Positions 48,533-57,347 are shown, counted from the first letter of the stretch. The stretch is 64,000 nucleotides of DNA from an uncultured Lachnospiraceae bacterium (GCA_910579225.1 CAJTTI010000001.1:62001-126000); one strand, 5' to 3'. The notes: generated by a model from the sequence alone, not told the origin. Made by a program: numbers and translations.

Positions 48533-49459
48533 ATGATCAATAAGCTGATTGAGAAGATACAGAAGACACAGGCTCCTATTGTGGTGGGGCTGGATCCCAT
48601 GCTTGGGTATGTGCCGGGACATATTCAGGAAAAAGCGTATGCAGAATACGGAGAGACCCTTGAAGGTGCGGCGGAAGCCATCTGGCAGTTTAATAAAGAG
48701 ATTGTTGATAAGACTTATGACTTGATTCCCGCCGTAAAACCCCAGATCGCTATGTATGAACAGTTTGGCATTGAAGGAATGAAGGCGTATAAAAAGACTG
48801 TGGACTACTGCAGAGAAAAAGGTCTGGTCGTAATCGGCGATGTAAAGCGGGGGGACATTGGTTCAACTTCTGCGGCTTATGCAGTGGGGCATCTGGGAAA
48901 AGTTCAGGTGGGAAATAAGACTTATGCAGGGTTTGATGAGGATTTTGCCACGGTAAATCCGTACCTTGGCTCCGACGGAGTCAAACCCTTTATCGAAGTG
49001 TGCAAAGAAGAGAAAAAAGGACTGTTTATTCTGGTTAAAACCTCTAATCCTTCCAGCGGGGAATTTCAGGATCAGCTGATCGGCGGAAAACCATTGTATG
49101 AACTGGTGGGAGAGAAAGTGGCCGAATGGGGGGAGGATCACTGTGGGGATACTTACAGCTATATTGGTGCAGTGGTAGGTGCCACATATCCGGAACAGGG
49201 AAAAGCACTCCGGAAGGTGATGCCAAAATCCTTTATTCTGGTTCCAGGTTACGGAGCACAGGGAGGAAAAGGAAAAGATCTGGTACATTTCTTCAATGAA
49301 GACGGTCTGGGAGCCATCGTGAATTCTTCCAGAGGTATTATCGCGGCGTACAGACAGGAAGCCTACGCGAAATATGGAGAAGAGAATTTCGGGGATGCTT
49401 CCCGTGCGGCAGTGGAAGATATGATTGCGGATATCCGCGGGGCGCTGGAGGCAAGGTAG
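48533..49459 (+). CDS. pyrF: Orotidine 5'-phosphate decarboxylase
   Basis: A 308-residue OMP decarboxylase of the longer (about 300-residue) subfamily, catalysing the last step of UMP synthesis. Motifs are IVVGLDPMLGYVP (about residues 15-27), the FNKEIVD segment, VIGDVKRGDIGSTSAAYA with the catalytic Asp-Lys-Asp array (about 100-117), LVKTSNPSSGEFQD (about 166-179), and VPGYGAQGGKG (about 240-250). The ATG at 48533 has AAGGAG 7 nt upstream. It is the first gene of a pyrF-pyrK-pyrD operon. Confidence 0.95.
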   Translation: MINKLIEKIQKTQAPIVVGLDPMLGYVPGHIQEKAYAEYGETLEGAAEAIWQFNKEIVDKTYDLIPAVKPQIAMYEQFGIEGMKAYKKTVDYCREKGLVVIGDVKRGDIGSTSAAYAVGHLGKVQVGNKTYAGFDEDFATVNPYLGSDGVKPFIEVCKEEKKGLFILVKTSNPSSGEFQDQLIGGKPLYELVGEKVAEWGEDHCGDTYSYIGAVVGATYPEQGKALRKVMPKSFILVPGYGAQGGKGKDLVHFFNEDGLGAIVNSSRGIIAAYRQEAYAKYGEENFGDASRAAVEDMIADIRGALEAR

Positions 49460-49460
49460 G

Positions 49461-50222
49461 ATGAAGAAGAGAGAATACGCCACAGTGGTCGAGCAAAGAG
49501 AGATTGCAGCAGGTATCTACAGTATGTGGCTTCAGACAGAGCAGATTGCAGAGGCTGCGGTGGCAGGACAGTTTCTGTCAATATACAGCCGGGATGAGAG
49601 CCGGATGCTCCCAAGACCCATCAGCATCTGCGAGCTGGACCGGAAAAAAGGGAGTGTACGAATTGTATACAGAGTCGCCGGGAAGGGGACAGAAGAATTT
49701 TCCAGGATGAAAGCAGGAGAGAAGCTTCCGGTCCTGGGTCCCCTTGGCAACGGTTTTCCGTTGAAGAAAAAAAAGGCGATCCTGATGGGCGGCGGTATCG
49801 GGATCCCACCCATGGTACAGCTGGCAAAAGAGCTGGACGGCGAAGTGCAGATCATCGCCGGATACCGGGATGAACTCTTCCTGACGGAAGAACTGGAAAG
49901 ATACGGGAGGCTTCTGATCGCCACAGAAGACGGAAGCGCCGGAACCAGGGGCAATGTTCTAGACGCAGTTCGGGAGAATGGCGTGACAGGGGAACTCATC
50001 TATGCCTGCGGTCCCCTGTCCATGCTTCGGGCGGTAAAAGAGTATGCCAGCAGGCGGGGGATGGAATGCTATCTGTCCATGGAAGAACGGATGGCCTGCG
50101 GAATCGGTGCCTGTCTTGCCTGTGTGTGCCGATCTGCGGAGACGGACAGCCATACCCATGTGCACAATAAAAGGGTATGCAAGGATGGTCCGGTCTTCTT
50201 AAGTACGGAGGTGGAGCTGTGA
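49461..50222 (+). CDS. pyrK: Dihydroorotate dehydrogenase B electron-transfer subunit
   Basis: A 253-residue ferredoxin-reductase-type subunit that passes electrons from the PyrD FMN to NAD+. It has an N-terminal FAD-binding beta barrel with RPISICEL (about residues 52-59), a NAD-binding domain with LMGGGIGIPPMVQLAKEL (about 109-126) and YACGPLSMLRAVKEY (about 180-194), and a C-terminal [2Fe-2S] site: CGIGACLACVC (about 213-223) plus a later Cys in VCKDGPVF. Start at the ATG at 49461, 1 nt after pyrF; the upstream frame from 49425 lies within pyrF. It overlaps pyrD by 4 nt. Confidence 0.94.
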   Translation: MKKREYATVVEQREIAAGIYSMWLQTEQIAEAAVAGQFLSIYSRDESRMLPRPISICELDRKKGSVRIVYRVAGKGTEEFSRMKAGEKLPVLGPLGNGFPLKKKKAILMGGGIGIPPMVQLAKELDGEVQIIAGYRDELFLTEELERYGRLLIATEDGSAGTRGNVLDAVRENGVTGELIYACGPLSMLRAVKEYASRRGMECYLSMEERMACGIGACLACVCRSAETDSHTHVHNKRVCKDGPVFLSTEVEL

Positions 50223-51124
50223 GGAGTACAAAAGTAACGATTGCCGGAGTGGAACTGAAGAATCCGGTCATGACTGCATCGGGAACCTTTGGCTCCGGGG
50301 CAGAGTACAGCGAGTTTTATGATCTGGGCGCGCTTGGGGCAGTGGTGACCAAAGGAGTGGCCAGTGTACCATGGCCGGGCAATCCCGTGCCCCGGATTGC
50401 AGAGACCAGGAGCGGCATGCTCAATGCCATCGGTCTGCAGAATCCGGGGATTGATGTGTTTGTGGAACGGGATATTCCGTATCTGAAGCAATATGATACA
50501 AAAATCATTGTAAATGTATGCGGGAAGACCGTGGAGGACTACTGCGAAGTTGTGGAGCGCCTGTCCGCAGAACCGGTGGATCTTCTGGAGATCAACGTAT
50601 CCTGCCCTAATGTAAAAGAAGGAGGGATTGCTTTCGGGCAGAATCCAAAAGCGCTGGAGGGCATCACAAGAGAAGTGAAAAAATACGCCGCACAGCCGAT
50701 CATTATGAAACTGAGTCCCAATGTGACAGATATTACGGAGATGGCAAGGGCAGCGGAGGCCGGTGGCGCAGATGTGTTGTCGCTGATCAATACGCTGACA
50801 GGTATGAAGATTGATATTCACAGAAGGACATTTGCTATTGCCAACAGAACAGGCGGGATGTCCGGACCGGCTGTAAAGCCGGTGGCAGTCCGGATGGTGT
50901 GGCAGACGGCAAATGCGGTGAAACTTCCGATTATCGGAATGGGCGGAATCTGCAGTGCTGATGACGCGATGGAATTTATTCTGGCAGGTGCGTCGGCTGT
51001 GGCTGTGGGAACTGCGAATTTTGCAAATCCTTATGCGGCAAAGGAAGTGGCAGAAGGAATTGAAGCTTATATGGAACGATACCAGGTAGAGGATATTTGT
51101 GAACTGGTGGGGGTGGTGAGATAA
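50219..51124 (+). CDS. pyrD: Dihydroorotate dehydrogenase B catalytic subunit
   Basis: A 301-residue class 1B dihydroorotate dehydrogenase. Motifs are LKNPVMTASGTFGSGAEYS (about residues 12-30), VVTKGVASVPWPGNPVPRIAET (about 42-63 in two parts), NAIGLQNPGI, EINVSCPNVKEGGIAFG with the active-site Cys (about 124-140), and IIGMGGICSADDAMEFILAGASAVAVGTA (phosphate-binding, about 239-267). The GTG start at 50219 has GGAGG 6 nt upstream and the GTGA junction overlaps pyrK. Classic PyrD/PyrK pair of Gram-positives. Confidence 0.95.
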   Translation: MRSTKVTIAGVELKNPVMTASGTFGSGAEYSEFYDLGALGAVVTKGVASVPWPGNPVPRIAETRSGMLNAIGLQNPGIDVFVERDIPYLKQYDTKIIVNVCGKTVEDYCEVVERLSAEPVDLLEINVSCPNVKEGGIAFGQNPKALEGITREVKKYAAQPIIMKLSPNVTDITEMARAAEAGGADVLSLINTLTGMKIDIHRRTFAIANRTGGMSGPAVKPVAVRMVWQTANAVKLPIIGMGGICSADDAMEFILAGASAVAVGTANFANPYAAKEVAEGIEAYMERYQVEDICELVGVVR

Positions 51125-51133
51125 GGCAGAGGA

Positions 51134-51162
51134 TTGAAAAGAGTCACCGGACATGGTAAAAT
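51134..51162 (+). promoter_or_regulatory. Sigma-A promoter of pyrE
   Basis: TTGAAA (51134-51139), 17-nt spacer, TAAAAT (51157-51162), about 60 nt before pyrE. Confidence 0.65.
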
Positions 51163-51224
51163 GGGGAAAATATTTTGCGGCCGGATTCTGATGTGGGGCC
51201 CGCAGAACAGGAGAAAATCATCAT

Positions 51225-51914
51225 ATGGAACAATATAAACAGGAATTTATTGAATTTATGATTGACTGCCAGGTTCTGAAATTTGGCGATTTCGTGACCA
51301 AGAGTGGCAGAAAGACGCCGTTCTTTGTAAATACCGGTTTCTACCGCACGGGCGCGCAGCTTCGGAGACTGGGCGGGTATTATGCGAAGGCAATTCACGA
51401 CCGTTTTGGGCTGGATTTTGACGTTTTGTTTGGGCCGGCGTATAAAGGGATTCCGCTGACGGTGGCAGCAACCATTGCCATCAGTGAACAATATGGGAAG
51501 GACATCCGCTATTGTTCCAATCGTAAGGAAGTGAAAGATCACGGAGATAAGGGAATTTTGCTGGGAAGCCCCATGGGGAACGGGGACCGGATTGTAATTA
51601 TCGAGGATGTAACAACGGCAGGTACATCTATCCAGGAGACTTTGCCGATTCTTCGGGCACAGGGAGAAGTGCATCCGGTGGGACTGGTGGTATCCGTAGA
51701 CCGTATGGAGAGAGGACAGGGGGAGAAGAGCGCTCTTCAGGAGATCCATGAGACCTATGGTCTTGAGACTACGGCGATTGTGACCATGGCGGAGGTAGTG
51801 GAGCATCTGTATAACCGTCCGTACAGAGGAAAAGTTATCATTGATGATGCATTAAAAACGGCTATTGACGCATACTATGGACAGTATGGTGTGAGACAGG
51901 GGGAACAAGTATGA
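51225..51914 (+). CDS. pyrE: Orotate phosphoribosyltransferase
   Basis: A 229-residue type I phosphoribosyltransferase forming OMP from orotate and PRPP. It shows FGDFVTKSGRKTPFFVNTG (about residues 21-39), DVLFGPAYKGIPLTVAATIA (about 66-85), YCSNRKEVKDHGDKG (flexible loop with catalytic lysines, about 97-111) and the PRPP signature VIIEDVTTAGTSIQET (about 126-141). The length is slightly above the common 210 residues. It ends in an ATGA overlap with a small membrane-protein gene, and all pyr genes here (F, K, D, E) cover the second half of the pathway. Confidence 0.95.
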   Translation: MEQYKQEFIEFMIDCQVLKFGDFVTKSGRKTPFFVNTGFYRTGAQLRRLGGYYAKAIHDRFGLDFDVLFGPAYKGIPLTVAATIAISEQYGKDIRYCSNRKEVKDHGDKGILLGSPMGNGDRIVIIEDVTTAGTSIQETLPILRAQGEVHPVGLVVSVDRMERGQGEKSALQEIHETYGLETTAIVTMAEVVEHLYNRPYRGKVIIDDALKTAIDAYYGQYGVRQGEQV

Positions 51915-52066
51915 ACAACGAGAAAATATACAAGACCATGGCGAATGTAGGGGCAGGAGATCTGGCCTTGGGAATTATTGTTCTGGTAACCGGAATCGTA
52001 ACCGGAGTTCTGATGATTATCAATGGTTCCAGATTGCTGAAGGGAAAATCAGATCTGATGTTCTGA
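51911..52066 (+). CDS. 51-residue single-pass membrane protein overlapping pyrE
   Basis: An open frame of 52 codons that starts in the pyrE stop (ATGA) and encodes MNNEKIYKTMANVGAGDLAL, then GIIVLVTGIVTGVLMIINGS, then RLLKGKSDLMF: a polar N-terminus, one transmembrane helix (about residues 20-40) and a basic tail. No family recognised. Coding is supported by the 4-nt overlap, the clear hydropathy pattern and the GGGGGAACAAGT ribosome-site-like sequence before it. A possible small regulator or membrane anchor; the terminator-like hairpin follows its stop. Confidence 0.6.
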   Translation: MNNEKIYKTMANVGAGDLALGIIVLVTGIVTGVLMIINGSRLLKGKSDLMF

Positions 52067-52075
52067 CAGGAACAG

Positions 52076-52131
52076 AACTGCCGTAAGAGGAGTCGCCTGA
52101 CGGGAGGCGGTGAATGCTGCGGCAGTTTCTT
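52076..52131 (+). terminator. Branched terminator after pyrE and the small membrane protein
   Basis: AACTGCCG (52076-52083) pairs with CGGCAGTT (52120-52127), enclosing an inner CGCCT/AGGCG stem (52094-52108), followed by TCTTTG. T tract imperfect. Confidence 0.7.
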
Positions 52132-52186
52132 TGTACACAGGAAAGTTTTTCGGGTGTCCTGTGCATGAAAATAAAAGGAGTTTTAT

Positions 52187-52645
52187 GTGAAAAAGGAGAC
52201 AGAAAAGTATGTCCGGCTTGTAAGCCGCATTTTCTTTGGACTCTATCTTCTTCTGCTGGTATATCTGATGTTTTTTGCAGAAGAGTGGGGGCGTTCGATG
52301 CTGGAGGGCGATTACCGCTACAATCTGGTGCCTTTTCGTGAGATTCAGCGTTATATCAGATATCACAGACAGATCGGTCCGTGGCGGGTATTCTGGAACC
52401 TGATCGGCAATGTGATTGGATTCGTGCCGTTTGGAGCGCTTCTTCCGGCAATACGAAGGAAAAAGACGGGATTTCTAAAGACTGTCCTTTTGAGTTTTGA
52501 ACTGACGCTTTTCATTGAAGTCTCCCAGTTGATCCTGAGAGTAGGCAGCTGTGATGTGGATGACATGATTCTGAATACCCTTGGAGGCTGTATCGGGTAT
52601 GGGGTATACAGACTTGTATTTTGCAGAAGAAAAGAGGCTTTATGA
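52187..52645 (+). CDS. VanZ-like family protein
   Basis: A 152-residue membrane protein of the VanZ family with four hydrophobic segments. Characteristic is NLVPFREIQRYI (about residues 46-57), the GNVIGFVPFGALLPAI segment (about 77-92), FELTLFIEVSQLILRVGSCDVDDMILNTLGG (about 104-134, two runs) with the conserved E-x-x-Q and D-x-D-D, all family hallmarks. VanZ confers low-level teicoplanin tolerance in enterococci; most homologues are uncharacterised. It uses a GTG start with AAAAGGAG 6 nt upstream and overlaps the next gene by 4 nt. Confidence 0.88.
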   Translation: MKKETEKYVRLVSRIFFGLYLLLLVYLMFFAEEWGRSMLEGDYRYNLVPFREIQRYIRYHRQIGPWRVFWNLIGNVIGFVPFGALLPAIRRKKTGFLKTVLLSFELTLFIEVSQLILRVGSCDVDDMILNTLGGCIGYGVYRLVFCRRKEAL

Positions 52646-52950
52646 GAAGACGTTATAAATTTACAGACAAGAATCAGTCACGGCTGGGGATCGTTTCTAC
52701 AGTGACTGGATGCATCGCTCTGTGTCTGACCGGCGGGGTGGTGGCAGAGGCCTATCTGAAATACGGGCAGGCGGGGAAGATAATTGCCGTGCTGGGATTT
52801 CTGGCGCTTCTCCTGGCGTTTGCAGGCCTGTATCAGGGAATCCGGGGACTGCTGGAAGAAGATACTTATCAGCTCTTTCCCTATATCGGATGTACGTTGA
52901 ACGGACTGCTTCTGACGGCATTTGTCTGTGTCTATATATTAGGATGGTAA
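52642..52950 (+). CDS. Small three-helix membrane protein (DUF6142-like)
   Basis: A 102-residue protein with a basic N-terminus (MRRRYKFTDKNQSRLG) and three hydrophobic segments (about residues 15-38, 47-67 and 80-100). From memory this matches a DUF6142-type family found in Lachnospiraceae; the assignment is not verified. It starts in an ATGA overlap with the VanZ-like gene (the ATG at 52642 is preferred over 52621, which lies inside that gene) and precedes the M29 aminopeptidase by 64 nt. Function unknown. Confidence 0.7.
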   Translation: MRRRYKFTDKNQSRLGIVSTVTGCIALCLTGGVVAEAYLKYGQAGKIIAVLGFLALLLAFAGLYQGIRGLLEEDTYQLFPYIGCTLNGLLLTAFVCVYILGW

Positions 52951-53014
52951 AGGATGAAAGTTTATTTCAAAATTGCCGGGAGGGCGCAGCAGATGCGTCA
53001 GGAAGAAGGAAAAG

Positions 53015-55078
53015 ATGGAAGAGATATGGAGAGAACGCTGGCAGCTTGCAGAGGAACGGATCCAGGAGATTGCCAGAGAACCGGAAGTGCAGGGAAAGCC
53101 GGGAGATTATTTCAGGAGGATTGCCGGTTTTCTGCTGCTGATGCTTGAAGCCTGGGATAAGGCAGGACAGGGAGTGCTGAAAAGTGCTTCTCTGGAAGAA
53201 CTGAAGGAGTGGAACGACCGGCTCTACGGGGATATTATAGGAGAGGCCTACGCATGCAGCTATGCCAATCCGGCTTATGCAGTGGAGGAGCTTACGGAAG
53301 CTTATGGACAGATTCTGTCTTTTGTCTATGCAGAGCTTCGGGGGATGATTGTCTATGCTTATGAGGGACGGACAGAGGAGATGCTTATCTGTATGGAGCT
53401 TTTTCTGCAGATTTACAGTGAATTTGAAGGCGGGACTCTGCCGGGAAAGGAGCAGCTTCTGTCAGATGTGTACTGGTTTATGAGTGATTACAGCGACGTA
53501 ATGGTGGCAGGAAGGGTGAGGGAACAGCTGGATCCGTCCCTGACTTTTGCAAGAGATCTGATTATGGAATCGGATCTGCAGGACCCGCGGTATCTCTATC
53601 AGTTCGGAGAATATGTTACCAGTATGGAGCTTCAGACGAGCCGGTACCTGGCCGGGCTGCCGGAGGAAGAGATCCGAAAGATTGCCTCTGTATTTACGGA
53701 GGGTTATCGAATGGGCTTTCTGGTGAACCAGAAGCCTCTGGAGAAGAAAAAGACCGTCAATATCCGGTATTCCCTGGGATTTGAGCGGATTATCCGGCAG
53801 GCAGTGAAGAACTTTGAAGAAATGGGCCTGCAGAGTATCATCTACCGGGCAGCGGCCAGCCGGATCAATATGCGTGAATCCAATAAGATCGGTTATTACG
53901 GCGCACCTGCAAACCGGCAGTATGAATATGATCATAAGGGTGATGCAGCGCTTTTTATGGACAAGGCTTTTGCAGAACGGAAGATCGGAGTGCTGAAGAC
54001 GGCGTATGAGGCTTACAAAGAGCTTGCCGGTGTCCATGGTGGTCCTGCAGTTATGGAGATTTTCGGAGAGACTCCCTTTGAACCGGAAAGGAAGCCGGAA
54101 GCGCTGAAGCTGGATGAAAAACAGCAGGAGGTTCAGGTCTATCTGAACAGTCGTATGGGGCAGCTGGCCAATGAATATATCAGGGGAGACGAGAGGAGCT
54201 TTACGATCATTGCATTTCCGGTGCCGGAGATCGGGGAACGCTTTGAAGAAATCTTTGAGGAGACCGTGAAGATCAATACGCTGGACTATATGACCTGGCA
54301 GCGGATTCAGCAGCGCCTGGTCGATGTGCTGGATACGGGAGTAGCAGTTCAGGTACTTGGAAAAGGCCGGAATCGGACCGATCTGAAGGTATCTCTGGTC
54401 CCGGTACAGGACCGGGAAAGAGAGACCATCTTTGAAAACTGTGTGGCGGATGTCAATATTCCGGTGGGGGAAGTGTTTACTTCTCCGAAACTGGCAGGAA
54501 CAAACGGAACGCTTCATGTGACAGGAGTCTATCTGAACGGACTGTTCTATAAAGATCTGGAACTTACATTCCGGGACGGGATGATTGCAGATTACACCTG
54601 CGGCAACTACGGGGAGGAAGAGGAGAATCGTCGTTACATCAGAGAAAATGTATTAATGCATCATGAGACGCTTCCCATGGGTGAATTCGCCATAGGGACG
54701 AATACGGCCGCATATATGGCGGCAAGACGGTATGAGATCAGCAGCAGGCTTCCGATTCTGATCGCAGAAAAAATGGGGCCTCATTTTGCAGTGGGGGATA
54801 CCTGCTTTTCCTGGGAAGAGGATGTGGTGACCTGCAATCCGGACGGCAAGCAGATGATTGCCAAGGAGAATGAGCGGTCCGCGCTCAGGAAAGAGGATGT
54901 GAGTCAGGCATATTATAATTGTCATACGGATATCACGATTCCTTATGATGAATTAAAGGAAATTGCGGTGCTCCATGAAGGCGGCGGACGAACTTGTCTG
55001 ATTCGGGACGGAAGGTTTGTACTTCCTGGAACAGAGGAATTGAACGTCCCTTTTGAACAGGAGACAGTTCAGTCTTGA
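53015..55078 (+). CDS. Long M29-family aminopeptidase with extra N-terminal domain
   Basis: A 687-residue protein whose C-terminal half (about residues 320-687) is an M29 (AmpS/aminopeptidase T) metallopeptidase. It has VNIPVGEVFTSPKLAGTNGTLH (about 483-504, metal-binding Glu), LMHHETLPMGEFAIGTNTAAY (about 546-566), PHFAVGDTCFSWEED (about 588-602) and NCHTDITIPYDEL (about 629-641). The first 320 residues are helical and acidic and have no counterpart in ordinary M29 enzymes of about 410 residues; I do not recognise this domain. No signal peptide, so cytoplasmic peptide turnover is likely. The ATG at 53015 (AAGGA 5 nt upstream, MEEIWRERWQ) is used instead of 52973. Confidence 0.85.
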   Translation: MEEIWRERWQLAEERIQEIAREPEVQGKPGDYFRRIAGFLLLMLEAWDKAGQGVLKSASLEELKEWNDRLYGDIIGEAYACSYANPAYAVEELTEAYGQILSFVYAELRGMIVYAYEGRTEEMLICMELFLQIYSEFEGGTLPGKEQLLSDVYWFMSDYSDVMVAGRVREQLDPSLTFARDLIMESDLQDPRYLYQFGEYVTSMELQTSRYLAGLPEEEIRKIASVFTEGYRMGFLVNQKPLEKKKTVNIRYSLGFERIIRQAVKNFEEMGLQSIIYRAAASRINMRESNKIGYYGAPANRQYEYDHKGDAALFMDKAFAERKIGVLKTAYEAYKELAGVHGGPAVMEIFGETPFEPERKPEALKLDEKQQEVQVYLNSRMGQLANEYIRGDERSFTIIAFPVPEIGERFEEIFEETVKINTLDYMTWQRIQQRLVDVLDTGVAVQVLGKGRNRTDLKVSLVPVQDRERETIFENCVADVNIPVGEVFTSPKLAGTNGTLHVTGVYLNGLFYKDLELTFRDGMIADYTCGNYGEEEENRRYIRENVLMHHETLPMGEFAIGTNTAAYMAARRYEISSRLPILIAEKMGPHFAVGDTCFSWEEDVVTCNPDGKQMIAKENERSALRKEDVSQAYYNCHTDITIPYDELKEIAVLHEGGGRTCLIRDGRFVLPGTEELNVPFEQETVQS

Positions 55079-55103
55079 CAAGAGGTAAGCACCCTTGTAA
55101 GAT
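55075..55103 (+). promoter_or_regulatory. Sigma-A promoter of purEMND
   Basis: TTGACA (55075-55080), 17-nt spacer, TAAGAT (55098-55103), 48 nt before purE. The -35 overlaps the stop codon of the aminopeptidase gene. No purine riboswitch or PurBox pair was recognised. Confidence 0.7.
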
Positions 55104-55150
55104 GCTTATATGTTCCGGCAGCGGACTAATAAAGACAAAGGAGAATCAAA

Positions 55151-55666
55151 ATGGCAAAAGTAGGTATTGTCATGGGCAGCGATTCAGATATGCCCGTTAT
55201 GAGTAAGGCAGCAGATATGCTGGAGAAGCTGGGAGTGGATTATGAGATGACCATTATCTCTGCTCACCGGGAACCGGACGTGTTTTTTGAGTATGCCAGA
55301 AGTGCAGAAGAGAAGGGCTTTAAAGTGATTATCGCGGGAGCGGGCAAAGCGGCGCATTTGCCGGGCATGTGTGCGGCCATCTTTCCGATGCCGGTGATCG
55401 GGATTCCTATGAAAACCTCGGATCTGGGCGGCGTGGATTCTCTTTATTCGATTGTACAGATGCCAAGCGGTATCCCGGTGGCCACTGTAGCCATCAACGG
55501 CGGAGCAAATGCCGGGATTCTGGCGGCAAAGATCCTTGCCACATCCGACCCGGAACTTTTGAAGCGGCTGAAAGCATATTCGGTGGAGATGAAAGAAGAA
55601 GTGGAAGGAAAAGCAGAGAAACTTGAGAAACTAGGATACAGGGAGTATCTGTCGCAGATGAAATAA
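55151..55666 (+). CDS. purE: N5-carboxyaminoimidazole ribonucleotide mutase (class I)
   Basis: A 171-residue PurE. The motif VGIVMGSDSDMPVMSKAADML (about residues 4-24, in runs) contains the GSDSD active-site loop, ISAHREPD (about 41-48) contains the catalytic His, and the IAGAGKAAHLPGM, VIGIPM and GIPVATVAINGGANAGILAA stretches complete the octameric class I enzyme. It moves the carboxylate of N5-CAIR to C4; purK is not adjacent, so it may instead accept CO2 directly as class II, although the sequence looks class I. First gene of the purE-M-N-D operon. Confidence 0.95.
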   Translation: MAKVGIVMGSDSDMPVMSKAADMLEKLGVDYEMTIISAHREPDVFFEYARSAEEKGFKVIIAGAGKAAHLPGMCAAIFPMPVIGIPMKTSDLGGVDSLYSIVQMPSGIPVATVAINGGANAGILAAKILATSDPELLKRLKAYSVEMKEEVEGKAEKLEKLGYREYLSQMK

Positions 55667-55689
55667 AGCAGGAAAACAGGAGGCATACA

Positions 55690-56715
55690 ATGGATTATAA
55701 GAATGCAGGTGTTGATATTGAGGCCGGTTATCGGTCAGTGGAACTGATGAAGGAGCATGTGAAGGCAACCATGAGGCCGGAGGTACTGGGAGGTCTGGGA
55801 GGATTCTCGGGCGCATTCTCCATGAGTGCGTTCAAAGATATGGAAAAGCCCACGCTGGTATCCGGCACGGACGGTGTGGGAACCAAGCTGAAATTGGCGT
55901 TCCTGATGGACAGGCATGATACAGTGGGGATTGACTGTGTGGCTATGTGCGTGAATGATATCGCCTGTGCAGGGGGAGAACCACTGTTCTTCCTGGATTA
56001 TATTGCATGTGGCAAAAACTATCCGGAGAAGATCGCAACCATCGTAAGCGGCGTGGCGGAAGGCTGCAGGCAGTCAGGAGCTGCTTTGATCGGCGGAGAG
56101 ACGGCAGAGATGCCGGGCTTCTATCCGGAAGATGAGTATGATCTGGCAGGTTTTGCAGTCGGAGTGGTGGACGAGAAAGATCTGATCACAGGGGCATCTA
56201 TCAAAGCAGGGGACACGCTGATCGGGATCGCGTCTTCCGGCGTGCACAGCAATGGATTTTCCCTGGTGCGTAAAGTATTCCGTATGAGTGAAGACGCATT
56301 GAATACATATTATGACAGTCTCGGCGCCACGTTAGGAGAGGCCCTGATCACGCCTACTAAGATCTATGTGAAGGCTCTCAGAGAAGTGAAAGAAGCCGGA
56401 GTTCTGATTAAGGGCTGCAGTCATATTACCGGCGGCGGTTTTTATGAGAATATCCCAAGAATGCTTCCGGAAGGAGTCCGGGCAGTGGTGAAGAAGAACA
56501 GTTACCCTATACTTCCGATCTTCCGGATGCTTCAGGAGGAAGGAAATATAGCAGAGGATATGATGTATAATACCTATAATATGGGGCTTGGAATGATACT
56601 TGCAGTGGATCCTTCGGATACGGAGAAGACCATGGAAGCTGTCAGGAAGGCAGGAGAGACTCCTTATGTGGTCGGTTCCGTTGAGAATGGAGAGAAAGGC
56701 GTTGATTTATGCTGA
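55690..56715 (+). CDS. purM: Phosphoribosylformylglycinamidine cyclo-ligase
   Basis: A 341-residue AIR synthetase catalysing ATP-dependent ring closure of FGAM. It shows the AIRS-family features LGGFSGAFSM, VSGTDGVGTKLKLAF (about residues 56-70), CVAMCVNDIACAGGEPLFFLDY (about 87-108, two runs), LIGGETAEMPGFY (about 137-149) and a C-terminal HITGGGFYENIPRML (about 238-252). The length is normal. It overlaps purN by 7 nt. Confidence 0.96.
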   Translation: MDYKNAGVDIEAGYRSVELMKEHVKATMRPEVLGGLGGFSGAFSMSAFKDMEKPTLVSGTDGVGTKLKLAFLMDRHDTVGIDCVAMCVNDIACAGGEPLFFLDYIACGKNYPEKIATIVSGVAEGCRQSGAALIGGETAEMPGFYPEDEYDLAGFAVGVVDEKDLITGASIKAGDTLIGIASSGVHSNGFSLVRKVFRMSEDALNTYYDSLGATLGEALITPTKIYVKALREVKEAGVLIKGCSHITGGGFYENIPRMLPEGVRAVVKKNSYPILPIFRMLQEEGNIAEDMMYNTYNMGLGMILAVDPSDTEKTMEAVRKAGETPYVVGSVENGEKGVDLC

Positions 56716-57335
56716 AACTTGCGGTGATGGTATCCGGCGGAGGGACGAATCTGCAGGCGATTATAGACGCCATAGAGGATGGAAGGATTCAAAATGTCTG
56801 TATAGAAACTGTGATCAGCAATAATAAAAATGCTTTTGCATTGAAACGGGCAGAGAAAGCCGGGATTCCGGCAAAATGTATCAGTCCAAAGGACTATGAA
56901 GACAGAGACGCTTTTCATGATGCACTTTTGCGGGTGCTGGAAGAGTCCGGAGCGGATCTGGTGGTTCTGGCAGGTTGCATGGTGGTGATTCCGGAGAAGA
57001 TTGTCCGGCGGTATGAGAACCGGATCATCAATATTCATCCGTCCCTGATCCCGTCTTTCTGCGGAAAAGATCAGTATGGACTGAAAGTACATGAGAGTGT
57101 GCTGGCGCGGGGGGTGAAGGTGACCGGAGCGACGGTTCATTTTGTGGACAGCGGAACCGACACGGGACCGATTATTCTCCAGAAAGCAGTGGAAGTACGG
57201 CAGGGAGATACGCCGGAATTGCTGCAGAGACGGGTGATGGAAGAGGCGGAATGGGTCATTATGCCCCGGGCGATCCACCTGATCGCCAGTGGAAAGATTC
57301 AGGTAACAGACGGAAAGGTCATAGAGATACAGTAG
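56709..57335 (+). CDS. purN: Phosphoribosylglycinamide formyltransferase
   Basis: A 208-residue GAR transformylase using 10-formyltetrahydrofolate. The N-terminus LAVMVSGGGTNLQAIIDAI (about residues 4-22) binds phosphate. ISNNKNAFALKRAEKAGIP follows, then LAGCMVVIPEKIV, NIHPSLIPSFCGKDQYGLKVHESVL (about 101-125, two runs; catalytic Asn-His) and VHFVDSGTDTGPIILQ (about 138-153; catalytic Asp). It lies between purM and purD with short junctions. Confidence 0.95.
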   Translation: MLKLAVMVSGGGTNLQAIIDAIEDGRIQNVCIETVISNNKNAFALKRAEKAGIPAKCISPKDYEDRDAFHDALLRVLEESGADLVVLAGCMVVIPEKIVRRYENRIINIHPSLIPSFCGKDQYGLKVHESVLARGVKVTGATVHFVDSGTDTGPIILQKAVEVRQGDTPELLQRRVMEEAEWVIMPRAIHLIASGKIQVTDGKVIEIQ

Positions 57336-57347
57336 GTGGAGGATGGT

